Part shown: in pieces, positions 6,625 to 12,847 of the stretch
Numbering within the stretch: the first letter of the stretch is position 1
How the letters are laid out: each line of letters begins with the position of its first letter
DNA from: BRH-c25 sp964574195
Lineage (GTDB): Bacteria; Bacillota; Clostridia; Lutisporales; Lutisporaceae
Direction: 5' to 3'
NCBI GenBank assembly: GCA_964574195.1
Contig: CAZNMO010000084.1
Location: 1-19,143 of the forward strand
Length of the DNA: 19,143 nt
The notes under the pieces: model-generated
Told to the model about the DNA's origin: nothing
Databases searched by the model: none
What the model saw: the letters and a program-made list of their open reading frames with translations, nothing else
Program-made: the position numbers and the translations under genes

Positions 6625-7365
6625 TCAGAGGCTTTTTGAAATGACTATACCGCACATGATCCCTACTATCATCCCAAGGGTGGAAACCCTGCCCTTGTAA
6701 ATATTCTGCGTTTTGGGTATCAATTCACCACAGGTTATGTAAAGCATTGCCCCTCCCGCAAAGCTAAGGCACAGACAGATCAAGCCGCTGGATATCTCCC
6801 CCAGCAGTTCTCCTGCGAAAGCTCCGATACCCATTGGTATCCCTGCCAGTATTGTATATATCAATATCTTGAGCCTGTTTATTCCTCCCATCTTCAAAGG
6901 GGCAGCCATGGCTATTCCTTCAGGCATGTCATGAAGGCCTATGGTGATTGCGAGCCCCAACCCCAGGTAATCACTGGCGGCAAAACCTGAACCTACTGCC
7001 AGACCTTCAGGAAAATTATGTATGGCAATTCCTATGCCAAGCAATATGCCGCTTCTGACCAGGCTGAGATCTTCACTGTATTTTTCGCTTACCCTCTCGG
7101 GTATGAATATTTCCACCAAAAGTATCATTCCAACGCCGAGTATTATCCCGACAAGGCTTACGAATATACCACCCATATCGAAGGCTTCAGGCAGCAGATC
7201 AAAGCATACCACCGATATCATTATTCCGCTGGTAAAGCCCATCAATACCGCCATAAACCGTTTGGTGGGGTTCCCTAAAAAAAACGTTATCAAGCCCCCC
7301 AACCCTGTACCTACCATCCCGCATAAGAAACCTATGCAAGTCACAGCAAAAAGCCTGCTCACCAT
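6625..7365 (-). CDS. ZIP family divalent metal transporter
   Basis: Membrane permease of the ZIP (GufA-like) family, importing zinc or related divalent cations. The 246 residues form about eight hydrophobic segments. The two metal-binding helices are clear: HNFPEGLAVG (116-125) and HDMPEGIAMA (145-154). The loop after helix 3 is short and lacks the long histidine-rich region of many ZIPs. The start is ATG at 7365. GGAGG is only about 4 bases upstream, so the next codon, GTG at 7362, is an equally plausible start. It stands alone between prfA and ywlC, as in many clostridial genomes. Metal preference cannot be read from the sequence, and I see no clear Zur box. Confidence 0.93.
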   Translation of the reverse strand: MVSRLFAVTCIGFLCGMVGTGLGGLITFFLGNPTKRFMAVLMGFTSGIMISVVCFDLLPEAFDMGGIFVSLVGIILGVGMILLVEIFIPERVSEKYSEDLSLVRSGILLGIGIAIHNFPEGLAVGSGFAASDYLGLGLAITIGLHDMPEGIAMAAPLKMGGINRLKILIYTILAGIPMGIGAFAGELLGEISSGLICLCLSFAGGAMLYITCGELIPKTQNIYKGRVSTLGMIVGIMCGIVISKSL

Positions 7366-7471
7366 ATTTCCTCCAATTCACCAAAGCTAAACGAAATCAT
7401 TCCATATATTTATATTCAACCGGAGGATATATAGAACAGCATATGCCTTGGGATAAGCTCGGGGAGCAGTG

Positions 7472-7650
7472 GTTTCGCGTTGCGCGTTTCGTGTTTCGCG
7501 TGGAACGATACGGGCGATTCTTCGAAGCTTTTAAGAAATAAAAAAGTGCAGATTTCTCTGCACCATGTAATTAATATTAAAGCCCCAGAGCCTCACTAAA
7601 TCGCGCAACTCGAAACGCGCAACTCGTAACGGGACCCCATAGGAATACCC
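7472..7650. repeat. Heptad palindromic intergenic element, copy 3, enclosing a terminator
   Basis: Left units GTTTCGC, GTTGCGC, GTTTCGT and GTTTCGC run from 7472 to 7499. A core remnant CTTCGAAG is at 7520-7527. Inverted units GCGCAAC, TCGAAAC, GCGCAAC and TCGTAAC run from 7603 to 7630, and the flank GACCCCATAGGAATACCC from 7633 to 7650. Core and right arm are about 75 bases apart, and the prfA terminator sits in that gap, unlike copies 1 and 2. Confidence 0.85.
7540..7563 (-). terminator. Intrinsic terminator of prfA
   Basis: On the minus strand GTGCAGA-GAAA-TCTGCAC (7-bp stem with a GNRA-type tetraloop) is followed directly by TTTTTT. It lies about 100 bases after the prfA stop, within heptad element copy 3. 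Confidence 0.85.
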
Positions 7651-7660
7651 AAGAAAGCTT

Positions 7661-8728
7661 CTATTCCGCATCCTTCAGTTTATCTGCCTGGGCGCTTGTT
7701 ATCAAAGCATCTATCATTTCGTCAATATCTCCGTCCATAAAGGAATCCAGCTGATACATTGTAAGCCCTATCCTGTGGTCTGTCACCCTGCCCTGAGGGA
7801 AATTATAGGTCCTTATTCTTTCACTCCTGTCGCCGGTACCTACCTTGCTCTTTCTATCGCTGGCAATCTCTGCGTTATGTCTTTCTATTTCCAGGTCGAG
7901 AAGCCTGGACTTCAATACCTTTATGGCTTTATCCTTGTTCTTCAGCTGTGATTTTTCATCCTGGCAGGACACTACAAGGCCTGTGGGCAGGTGAGTTACC
8001 CTTACGGCACTATCTGTTGTATTTACGCTCTGTCCGCCGTGACCGCTGGAACGGAAAACATCAATTCTCAAATCATTCAGGTCTATCTCAACATCAACAT
8101 CTTCAGCCTCAGGCATAACCGCAACGGTTGAGGTCGATGTATGTATCCTTCCGCTGGCCTCAGTACTGGGAATCCTCTGGACCCTGTGTGCTCCGCTTTC
8201 ATATTTTAGCCTGCTGTATGCCCCCCTGCCGTCTATTTCGAAGATAACCTCCTTATAGCCGCCAATGTCTGTAGGATTGGAGCTTAGCATATCAACCTTC
8301 CAGCCCATTCTTTCAGCATATCTGACATACATTCTGAAAAGGCTTCCTGCAAAAAGCGCCGCCTCTTCCCCTCCTGCTGCGCCTCTGATTTCAACAATAA
8401 CATTCTTTTCATCGTTGGGATCCTTGGGAAGCAGCATGAGCTTGAGCTCTTCCTCAGCCTTCTCTTTCTTGTCCTGAAGTTCTGCTATCTCGAGCCTTGC
8501 CATTTCCTGAAAATCCTTGTCCGTCTCCTCCTCCAGCATTGCCCTGGAATCTTCGATACCCTTGAGTATCGACTTGTATTCCTTGAATTTCGTGACAATG
8601 GGCTCCAGGCTTGAGTGCTCTTTTACAAGCTTCTGCCAAAGGCCTTGGTCCCCGATCACCTCAGGATCACTTATCTTGTGGCCTAGATCCTCATACTTTT
8701 CTTCTATAAATTCCAGTTTATCCAGCAT
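7661..8728 (-). CDS. prfA: Peptide chain release factor 1
   Basis: Recognises UAA and UAG in the ribosomal A site and triggers peptide release. The 355 residues carry the GGQ loop in RSSGHGGQSVNTTDSAVRVTH and the tripeptide PST in VQRIPSTEASGRIHTS, which corresponds to the RF1-type PxT motif (RF2 has SPF). The N-terminal helical domain and the C-terminal RIGLTMYQLDSFMDGD are typical. The start is ATG at 8728 with GGAG nine bases upstream. A TTG five codons earlier overlaps that ribosome site and is less likely. It follows prmC by 21 bases. Order prmC then prfA, reversed from the Bacillus prfA-prmC order, is common in Clostridia. Confidence 0.97.
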   Translation of the reverse strand: MLDKLEFIEEKYEDLGHKISDPEVIGDQGLWQKLVKEHSSLEPIVTKFKEYKSILKGIEDSRAMLEEETDKDFQEMARLEIAELQDKKEKAEEELKLMLLPKDPNDEKNVIVEIRGAAGGEEAALFAGSLFRMYVRYAERMGWKVDMLSSNPTDIGGYKEVIFEIDGRGAYSRLKYESGAHRVQRIPSTEASGRIHTSTSTVAVMPEAEDVDVEIDLNDLRIDVFRSSGHGGQSVNTTDSAVRVTHLPTGLVVSCQDEKSQLKNKDKAIKVLKSRLLDLEIERHNAEIASDRKSKVGTGDRSERIRTYNFPQGRVTDHRIGLTMYQLDSFMDGDIDEMIDALITSAQADKLKDAE

Positions 8729-8749
8729 CCTATCACACTCCAAATATAA

Positions 8750-9637
8750 TCAGATGGTTTTTCTATATCCATACACACATCTATCATTACCAGCAAGATC
8801 TTTTGCAATGTTTACACACTGGAAAAGACCGCTGTCTTCCATGATCCCTTTTACCTCGGCTCCTTGATCGTAACCTATCTCGAAGGCAAGGATCCCGCCT
8901 TTTCTTAAAAATTCCGGGCTGTCCCTTACAATACTTTTATAGTATACAAGTCCGTCTTCGCCTCCGTCAAGTGCCAAGTGAGGCTCATAGTCACGAACAT
9001 TGACAGCCAGGCTTCTTATCGAAGCACTCCTTATATATGGAGGGTTGGATACGATAATGTCGACCCGCCCTTCAAGGCCTTTCCCTATGATATTCTTGAA
9101 CAAATCGCTGCCGACTATTCTTACCCTGTCCGCCAGCCTATGTCTGACTGCATTCAGCCTGCAACATTTCAATGCGATATCGGATATATCAACTGCCCAT
9201 ATCTCTGCATCGGGTATGGCGGAGCTAAGACTCAGGGCTATTGCGCCGCTTCCTGTGCACATGTCGATAATACATGGCTTTTCAATACTCTTTGCCAGCT
9301 GAAGCACCTTTTCCACTACTGTTTCAGTATCCGCACGGGGTATAAGAACTCCTTCCTCTATATAAAGCTCCAAGCCCATAAACTCCTGGGTATTGGTTAT
9401 ATACTGGACCGGCTTTCCTTGCCCGCGCTGGCCTACCATTGACCTGAACCTATCTGCGACCTGTGGCTCTATAATTAGCTGCTTTTGTGTCAAAAGCTTT
9501 ATTCTGTCAAAGTCAAAGCCTGATCCATTCAGCGCGTGTATAAGCAGCAACTCTGCATCAAGTATGGGTGTAGCTGTCATATTGCTTTTTTTCAGCTGCT
9601 CAACTGCATCCCTCAGAAGCTCTTTTATACTCTCCAT
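8750..9637 (-). CDS. prmC: Release factor glutamine methyltransferase
   Basis: N5-methylates the glutamine of the GGQ motif in release factors using S-adenosylmethionine. The 295 residues have the N-terminal helical domain, the LIPRADTET signature (98-106), SAM motif I CTGSGAIAL (127-135), the acidic motif WAVDIS, and the catalytic SNPPYI (197-202). The ATG at 9637 shares one base with the stop codon of the DUF1385 gene (TAATG), so translation is coupled. The nearest GGAGG is about 13 bases upstream, farther than usual. Its substrate gene, prfA, is next. Confidence 0.96.
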   Translation of the reverse strand: MESIKELLRDAVEQLKKSNMTATPILDAELLLIHALNGSGFDFDRIKLLTQKQLIIEPQVADRFRSMVGQRGQGKPVQYITNTQEFMGLELYIEEGVLIPRADTETVVEKVLQLAKSIEKPCIIDMCTGSGAIALSLSSAIPDAEIWAVDISDIALKCCRLNAVRHRLADRVRIVGSDLFKNIIGKGLEGRVDIIVSNPPYIRSASIRSLAVNVRDYEPHLALDGGEDGLVYYKSIVRDSPEFLRKGGILAFEIGYDQGAEVKGIMEDSGLFQCVNIAKDLAGNDRCVYGYRKTI

Positions 9638-10566
9638 TACCAGTTATCCGCCTCCGGATCTGCGACAAGAACATTTTTGAGTGCTTCTATTGCTACCTCG
9701 ATCTGTTTGTCATCCGGTTCCCTAGTAGTTATTTTCTGTAGCCACATTCCAGGAGCCGATACGATACAGGACAGCTTGCTCTGGCTTCTCCCAGCCCATT
9801 TGATTATCTCAAAGGATATTCCTGCCACAAAGGGTATCAATATCAACCTTGTCAAAAGCCTCATCAGGACTCCGGACCAGCTGAACATGGAAAACAGCAG
9901 TATACTGACGATCATGACTATGAATAGAAAGCTGGTACCGCATCTGGGATGCAGCCTGCCGAATTTCTTTACATTTTCAACCGTAAGCTCTTCCCCGTAT
10001 TCATAACAGAATATGCTCTTATGCTCTGCACCGTGATACTCAAAAACTCTCTGAATATCCTTCATTCTGGATACTGCCATGATATAAGCAAGAAAAATTG
10101 CGATCCTTGCTATCCCTTCCAGACCATTCAGTATCAATTTATTGGTAGTGAATACCTTGAATACATCAACCACAACAGTCGGAAGCAGTATAAAGAGACC
10201 CACCGAGAATGCCACAGAAATCACAACAGAGATCCAAATTATGTTGTTATTCAGAAATTCATCAAACTTCGAAGGCTTCTTATTCTTTTCTTCCTCCTCT
10301 TCTTCAATGAACTCAGCCGAGTACATCAGCGACTTGACTCCCAATACCATTGAATCCACGAAAGCAAAGATACCCCTGATTACCGGTATCTTTGATATAA
10401 ATTTCCTGTTTCCTTTAAGCTTTTCTCTTTTGACAATTATCTCGCCGTCAGGCTTGCGAACTGCGATGGAATAATCCTCAGCTCCCTTCATCATGACACC
10501 TTCGATAACAGCCTGGCCTCCAACAGATTTTGGCTTTATTGCATTTAATGCGCTTAAAATCTTCAT
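9637..10566 (-). CDS. DUF1385 family membrane protein (YqhQ-like)
   Basis: Conserved membrane protein of the DUF1385 family; its biochemical function is not established. The 309 residues include the N-terminal SVGGQAVIEGVMMKG (14-28), an acidic EEEEEE run near 88-93, hydrophobic segments at about 108-135, 150-166, 212-232 and 236-255, and the hallmark EYHGAEHKSIFCYE (176-189) followed by GRLHPRCGTSF. The conserved His, Glu and Cys residues have led others to suspect metal binding. It opens a three-gene operon with prmC and prfA and overlaps prmC by one base. The start is ATG at 10566 with AAAGG upstream. A candidate sigma-A promoter and a foldable leader lie upstream. Confidence 0.93.
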   Translation of the reverse strand: MKILSALNAIKPKSVGGQAVIEGVMMKGAEDYSIAVRKPDGEIIVKREKLKGNRKFISKIPVIRGIFAFVDSMVLGVKSLMYSAEFIEEEEEEKNKKPSKFDEFLNNNIIWISVVISVAFSVGLFILLPTVVVDVFKVFTTNKLILNGLEGIARIAIFLAYIMAVSRMKDIQRVFEYHGAEHKSIFCYEYGEELTVENVKKFGRLHPRCGTSFLFIVMIVSILLFSMFSWSGVLMRLLTRLILIPFVAGISFEIIKWAGRSQSKLSCIVSAPGMWLQKITTREPDDKQIEVAIEALKNVLVADPEADNW

Positions 10567-10617
10567 TTTTTTCTACCTTTCAAGCAAATTGCTTTTGCTA
10601 TACCATATATCAAACAC

Positions 10618-10685
10618 CTATAGAGGCTCCAGGTTTTCGGTCCACCTGCATCCAGTATTTCCGAATCCTCTTAAGCCTCATATAG
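10618..10685 (-). promoter_or_regulatory. Foldable leader of the DUF1385-prmC-prfA operon
   Basis: Near the predicted transcript start, CTATATGAGGCT (10685-10674) can pair with AGCCTCTATAG (10628-10618) with one bulged base. Inside lie CAGGT/ACCTG and the competing TTCGG/CCGAA. No known riboswitch consensus is recognised. It may be a structured leader or a DNA operator. Confidence 0.3.
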
Positions 10686-10686
10686 T

Positions 10687-10715
10687 AGTATATCGTTACT
10701 TGCCTCAATTTACAA
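10687..10715 (-). promoter_or_regulatory. Candidate sigma-A promoter of DUF1385-prmC-prfA
   Basis: The minus strand has TTGTAA (10710-10715), a 17-base spacer and TATACT (10687-10692). The predicted start is near 10680, leaving a leader of about 114 bases. Confidence 0.45.
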
Positions 10716-10757
10716 GTAGGGAACGATCCTCTCACCAGGTACACAACTGTGTATATT

Positions 10758-10766
10758 TTTGTCGAA
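10758..10766 (+). promoter_or_regulatory. Spo0A-type binding box
   Basis: TTTGTCGAA matches the 0A-box core exactly. It lies about 40 bases upstream of the extended -10 of the receiver gene and about 45 bases upstream of the opposite-strand promoter, so it could affect either. I saw no other 9-of-9 match in the window. Confidence 0.45.
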
Positions 10767-10801
10767 TATTAAAGATATTTGTTTAAAATTATCTATCCTT
10801 G

Positions 10802-10810
10802 TGGTAAAAT
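10802..10810 (+). promoter_or_regulatory. Extended -10 promoter of the receiver gene
   Basis: TGGTAAAAT fits a TGn extended -10 with TAAAAT. The best -35 at 17 bases, TTTAAA, is weak, which fits an activated promoter. The start codon is at 10888, so the leader is about 70 bases. Confidence 0.4.
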
Positions 10811-10887
10811 ATTACTATGAGCCATATGTTATTTTTTTATCATACACTGATTATGGCACGGAATAATTCATTTCGGAGGATACAGTT

Positions 10888-11406
10888 ATGGCAAATGTGC
10901 TGGTAGTAGATGATTCAACGATCATGAGAAGGAATCTCTCCGCAATACTCTCGAATGCAGGCCATACAATTGTTGCTGAAGCACCGAACGGTGAGCTTGG
11001 TGTCAAAGAGTACAAAAGGTTTAAGCCCGATCTTGTAACAATGGATATTACAATGCCGATACTCGACGGTATCAATGCTGTCAAACAGATCATGGCCGTT
11101 GACCCGGAGGCACAGATAGTCATGATAAGCTCCCTTGACCAGAAATTCATGGTACTTACAGCGCTCCAGAATGGTGCAAGGCATTATATTATAAAACCAT
11201 TTAGTCCTGAAAAGGTACTTAAAGTAATAGATGATGTGCTGAGTACTTCTAAAAACAAACATGCCGCAGATACGGGAAAAAGCTTCAAGGTCCCTGCCGG
11301 CAAGCCGCAGAATTCTTTTGGTGCGATAAACAACACTATCACAGATATTAATTTTTCAATAAACAATATTAACAGCTCTATTAAAAATCTGGATTCTGAT
11401 TCCTGA
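10888..11406 (+). CDS. CheY-like single-domain response regulator with C-terminal isoleucine heptads
   Basis: Phosphoacceptor receiver protein of 172 residues. The receiver domain (1-120) has the acidic pair Asp8-Asp9, phosphorylation site Asp53 (DLVTMDITMP), switch residues Ser81/Ser82 and Lys103 (IIKPF), so it should be active. The MDITMPILDG and MISSLDQKFMVLTALQNGA stretches resemble clostridial CheY and chemotaxis-type receivers. A linker is followed by an unusual tail (144-172) in which Ile147, 151, 154, 158, 161, 165 and Leu168 follow a strict 4-3 spacing with Asn/Ser/Thr between them, suggesting a short coiled coil. There is no DNA-binding domain. The start is ATG with GGAGG 8 bases upstream. 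It is the only plus-strand gene, with its own promoter and a strong terminator. No partner kinase or chemotaxis gene is nearby, so its pathway is unknown. Confidence 0.92.
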   Translation: MANVLVVDDSTIMRRNLSAILSNAGHTIVAEAPNGELGVKEYKRFKPDLVTMDITMPILDGINAVKQIMAVDPEAQIVMISSLDQKFMVLTALQNGARHYIIKPFSPEKVLKVIDDVLSTSKNKHAADTGKSFKVPAGKPQNSFGAINNTITDINFSINNINSSIKNLDSDS

Positions 11407-11419
11407 TAAAATATGAAAT

Positions 11420-11458
11420 AAAGGGCTTAAGTCTGATTCGATCAGCCTTAAGCCCTTT
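11420..11458. terminator. Strong bidirectional terminator between the receiver gene and tdk
   Basis: AAAGGGCTTAAG pairs with CTTAAGCCCTTT, and inside it CTGAT pairs with ATCAG around a TCG loop. This makes a 17-bp stem with one mismatch. T-rich runs follow on both strands. It sits between two convergent genes (stops at 11406 and 11506). Confidence 0.85.
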
Positions 11459-11505
11459 TATTCTTTTCGATAACATTTGCGTAAGCAGCAAATCAAGAAC
11501 AAGCC

Positions 11506-12084
11506 TTATCTTCCGGGAACCTGGTGGCATTTTCTACATCTGGCCTCGTAGCTCTCCTTTGCTCCTACCAATATTATAGGGTCATGGTAGGACGCAGGCT
11601 TCCCGTCTATCAGACGCTGGGTCCTTGTGGCCGGATTGCCGCATTGCATGCATATAGCCTGGATCTTGTCCACAAATTCGGCTGCGGACATCAGCTCCGG
11701 TGTGGGACCAAAAGGCTCTCCCTTAAAATCCTGATCCAATCCTGCGGCTATAACTCTTTTTCCCTGGTCAGCAAGCTTTGTGCATATTCCCACTATGCTT
11801 TTATCAAAAAACTGGACTTCATCAATAGCTATAACAACAGCATCTTCATCAAGATATTTCATTATATCCTGGGGCTCCTGGATCTTAATAGCCTCTATCT
11901 TGATACCATTGTGGGAAACCACGTGGTCAATTGCATATCGGTCATCTATGCAATGCTTGAATACCTGCACCTTCTGCTTTGCTATCCTTGCCCGGTTTAT
12001 TCTCCTGATCAATTCCTCACTCTTACCGCTGAACATTGGCCCTACAATGACTTCGATCCATCCATGATCCTTTGGTCCGTACAT
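11506..12084 (-). CDS. tdk: Thymidine kinase (type II)
   Basis: Phosphorylates thymidine to dTMP in nucleotide salvage. The 192 residues show the P-loop GPMFSGKS (15-22), the Mg/catalytic DEVQFFD (88-94), the lasso-region GLDQDFKGEPFGP and four zinc cysteines: Cys145/Cys148 (CMQC) and Cys183/Cys186 (CRKC). The length fits type II enzymes. The start is ATG at 12084 with GGGGG 7 bases upstream. A good sigma-A promoter lies about 165 bases upstream, leaving a long leader that coincides with the inverted-repeat element at 12120-12234. Position next to rpmE and rho is typical for Clostridia. Confidence 0.97.
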   Translation of the reverse strand: MYGPKDHGWIEVIVGPMFSGKSEELIRRINRARIAKQKVQVFKHCIDDRYAIDHVVSHNGIKIEAIKIQEPQDIMKYLDEDAVVIAIDEVQFFDKSIVGICTKLADQGKRVIAAGLDQDFKGEPFGPTPELMSAAEFVDKIQAICMQCGNPATRTQRLIDGKPASYHDPIILVGAKESYEARCRKCHQVPGR

Positions 12085-12119
12085 ACTCCAACCCCCTTCA
12101 AGTACGCCCCCAGCGTGCT

Positions 12120-12234
12120 TGCGCGCCGATTTCGCATATCATGAAATGATATGATTAACCCTTACGAAATCGTGTGCATCCGCCGGAGGCTGTATCATCA
12201 GTGGAGTCCATCTCCGCTGATGATGCAGTTTTTT
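12120..12234 (+). ncRNA. Candidate plus-strand structured RNA ending in an intrinsic terminator (antisense to the tdk leader)
   Basis: Three helices can form. The first is a 14-bp stem with one bulge, 12120-12134 with 12165-12178. It encloses CATATCAT/ATGATATG around GAA (12135-12153). The third is a 17-bp terminator hairpin (12190-12206 with 12212-12228), followed by six Ts. Four helix positions are G-U pairs on the plus strand and would be A-C mismatches on the minus strand, so the fold favours plus-strand RNA. An alternative helix (12175-12180 with 12222-12227, plus GGAG 12185-12188 with CTCC 12212-12215) excludes the terminator, like an attenuator. However, I see no plus-strand promoter and no gene downstream. 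It may be a relic or a repeat. Confidence 0.4.
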
Positions 12235-12247
12235 ACTTTACTACATT

Positions 12248-12276
12248 ATTATAAATGCTGTGACAATTTTAGACAA
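12248..12276 (-). promoter_or_regulatory. Sigma-A promoter of tdk
   Basis: The minus strand has TTGTCT (12271-12276), a 17-base spacer and a perfect -10 TATAAT (12248-12253). The predicted start is near 12241, giving a leader of about 157 bases before the tdk ATG. Confidence 0.6.
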
Positions 12277-12311
12277 GAGGAGTTGAAGGGGAAGGCTGAG
12301 GCAAAAAATAA

Positions 12312-12341
12312 ATAGAGGTTAAAGCTTGCTTTAACCTCTAT
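12312..12341 (-). terminator. Intrinsic terminator of rpmE
   Basis: ATAGAGGTTAAAG and CTTTAACCTCTAT form a perfect 13-bp stem with a 4-base loop, starting three bases after the rpmE stop codon. TTATTTTTTG follows on the minus strand. Confidence 0.92.
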
Positions 12342-12344
12342 GGA

Positions 12345-12566
12345 TTATTCTTCTTTGTTTTCTACTTTATCCAAATTAAATCTCTTCTTGAATCTGTCAA
12401 CACGACCGCCTGTATCTACGAGTTTCTGCTTTCCTGTAAAGAAAGGATGACACTTGGAACAAATTTCCACCTTGATTTCCTTTTTTACTGAACCTGTCTC
12501 AAATGTTTCTCCACAAGCACATTTTACAACTGACTCTCCATACTTTGGATGGATTCCTTCTTTCAT
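12345..12566 (-). CDS. rpmE: 50S ribosomal protein L31, zinc-binding type
   Basis: Small protein of the large ribosomal subunit, 73 residues from the chosen start. Cys16, Cys18, Cys36 and Cys39 (CAC and CSKC) form the zinc site, so this is the C+ form rather than the zinc-independent paralogue. MKEGIHPKYGE and FFTGKQKLVDTGGRVDRFKKRF are family signatures. I chose ATG at 12566 because AGAGGTG lies 6 bases upstream. Longer in-frame versions add a non-conserved extension. It has its own promoter, a 107-base leader and a strong terminator, lying between rho and tdk. Confidence 0.97.
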   Translation of the reverse strand: MKEGIHPKYGESVVKCACGETFETGSVKKEIKVEICSKCHPFFTGKQKLVDTGGRVDRFKKRFNLDKVENKEE

Positions 12567-12673
12567 TCTATTCACCTCTTTCTTTATGGAATGTATATAC
12601 GTGCGACACAATCACACATTATCATCTGGTAATACATTAAGCCATAGGGCATAAGTATAATACCCGCCGACAA
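12567..12673 (-). promoter_or_regulatory. rpmE 5' leader, possible ribosomal-protein autoregulatory RNA
   Basis: The predicted 107-base leader begins with an imperfect hairpin (12628-12665: GGGTA...GCC pairing with GGC...TTACC, with bulges). Autoregulatory L31 leaders are described in several bacterial groups, including Firmicutes. Identity with that motif is not established here. Confidence 0.3.
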
Positions 12674-12679
12674 GTATAT

Positions 12680-12708
12680 ATTTTAGCATAGAATTTCATA
12701 CTTGGCAA
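12680..12708 (-). promoter_or_regulatory. Sigma-A promoter of rpmE
   Basis: The minus strand has TTGCCA (12703-12708), a 17-base spacer ending in TGC, and TAAAAT (12680-12685). This gives a good -35 and an extended -10. The predicted start is near 12673. Confidence 0.7.
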
Positions 12709-12847
12709 ATATTTTTTATCCCATTGCATAGCTTGTTATTTTTTATAGCATTCCCTACAAACAGAAATAAATTACGAGATGATTTTGTGTTTTACGCAGT
12801 ACATGATAATCAATTATCAGATATGAATAAATTATTGCTCTAGCTGC

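Larger units (their letters stand above)
7366..7660. other. Intergenic region ZIP gene-prfA
   Basis: This stretch of nearly 300 bases holds heptad element copy 3 and, inside it, the prfA terminator. No credible gene is present. A plus-strand frame (7443-7541) reads through the repeat as a 32-residue basic peptide, but its ribosome site spacing is poor. Confidence 0.7.
10567..10887. promoter_or_regulatory. Divergent intergenic region between the DUF1385 operon and the receiver gene
   Basis: This 321-base gap separates two divergently transcribed units. It contains a minus-strand promoter and leader (10567-10715), a Spo0A-type box (10758-10766) and a plus-strand extended -10 (10802-10810). No gene is seen in it. 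Confidence 0.6.

Noticed and set aside
10855..10871. TGGCACGGAATAATTCA upstream of the receiver gene as a sigma-54 promoter
   Set aside because: The -24 part fits but the -12 GC is missing, and the predicted start would fall at the ribosome site.
12286..12296. AAGGGGAAGGC as a second copy of the double-hairpin repeat
   Set aside because: Only about 11 bases match one arm. Too short to call a copy.
12785..12830. Inverted repeat TGATAAT/ATTATCA as the rho terminator
   Set aside because: The stem is AT-only and has no following T-tract.
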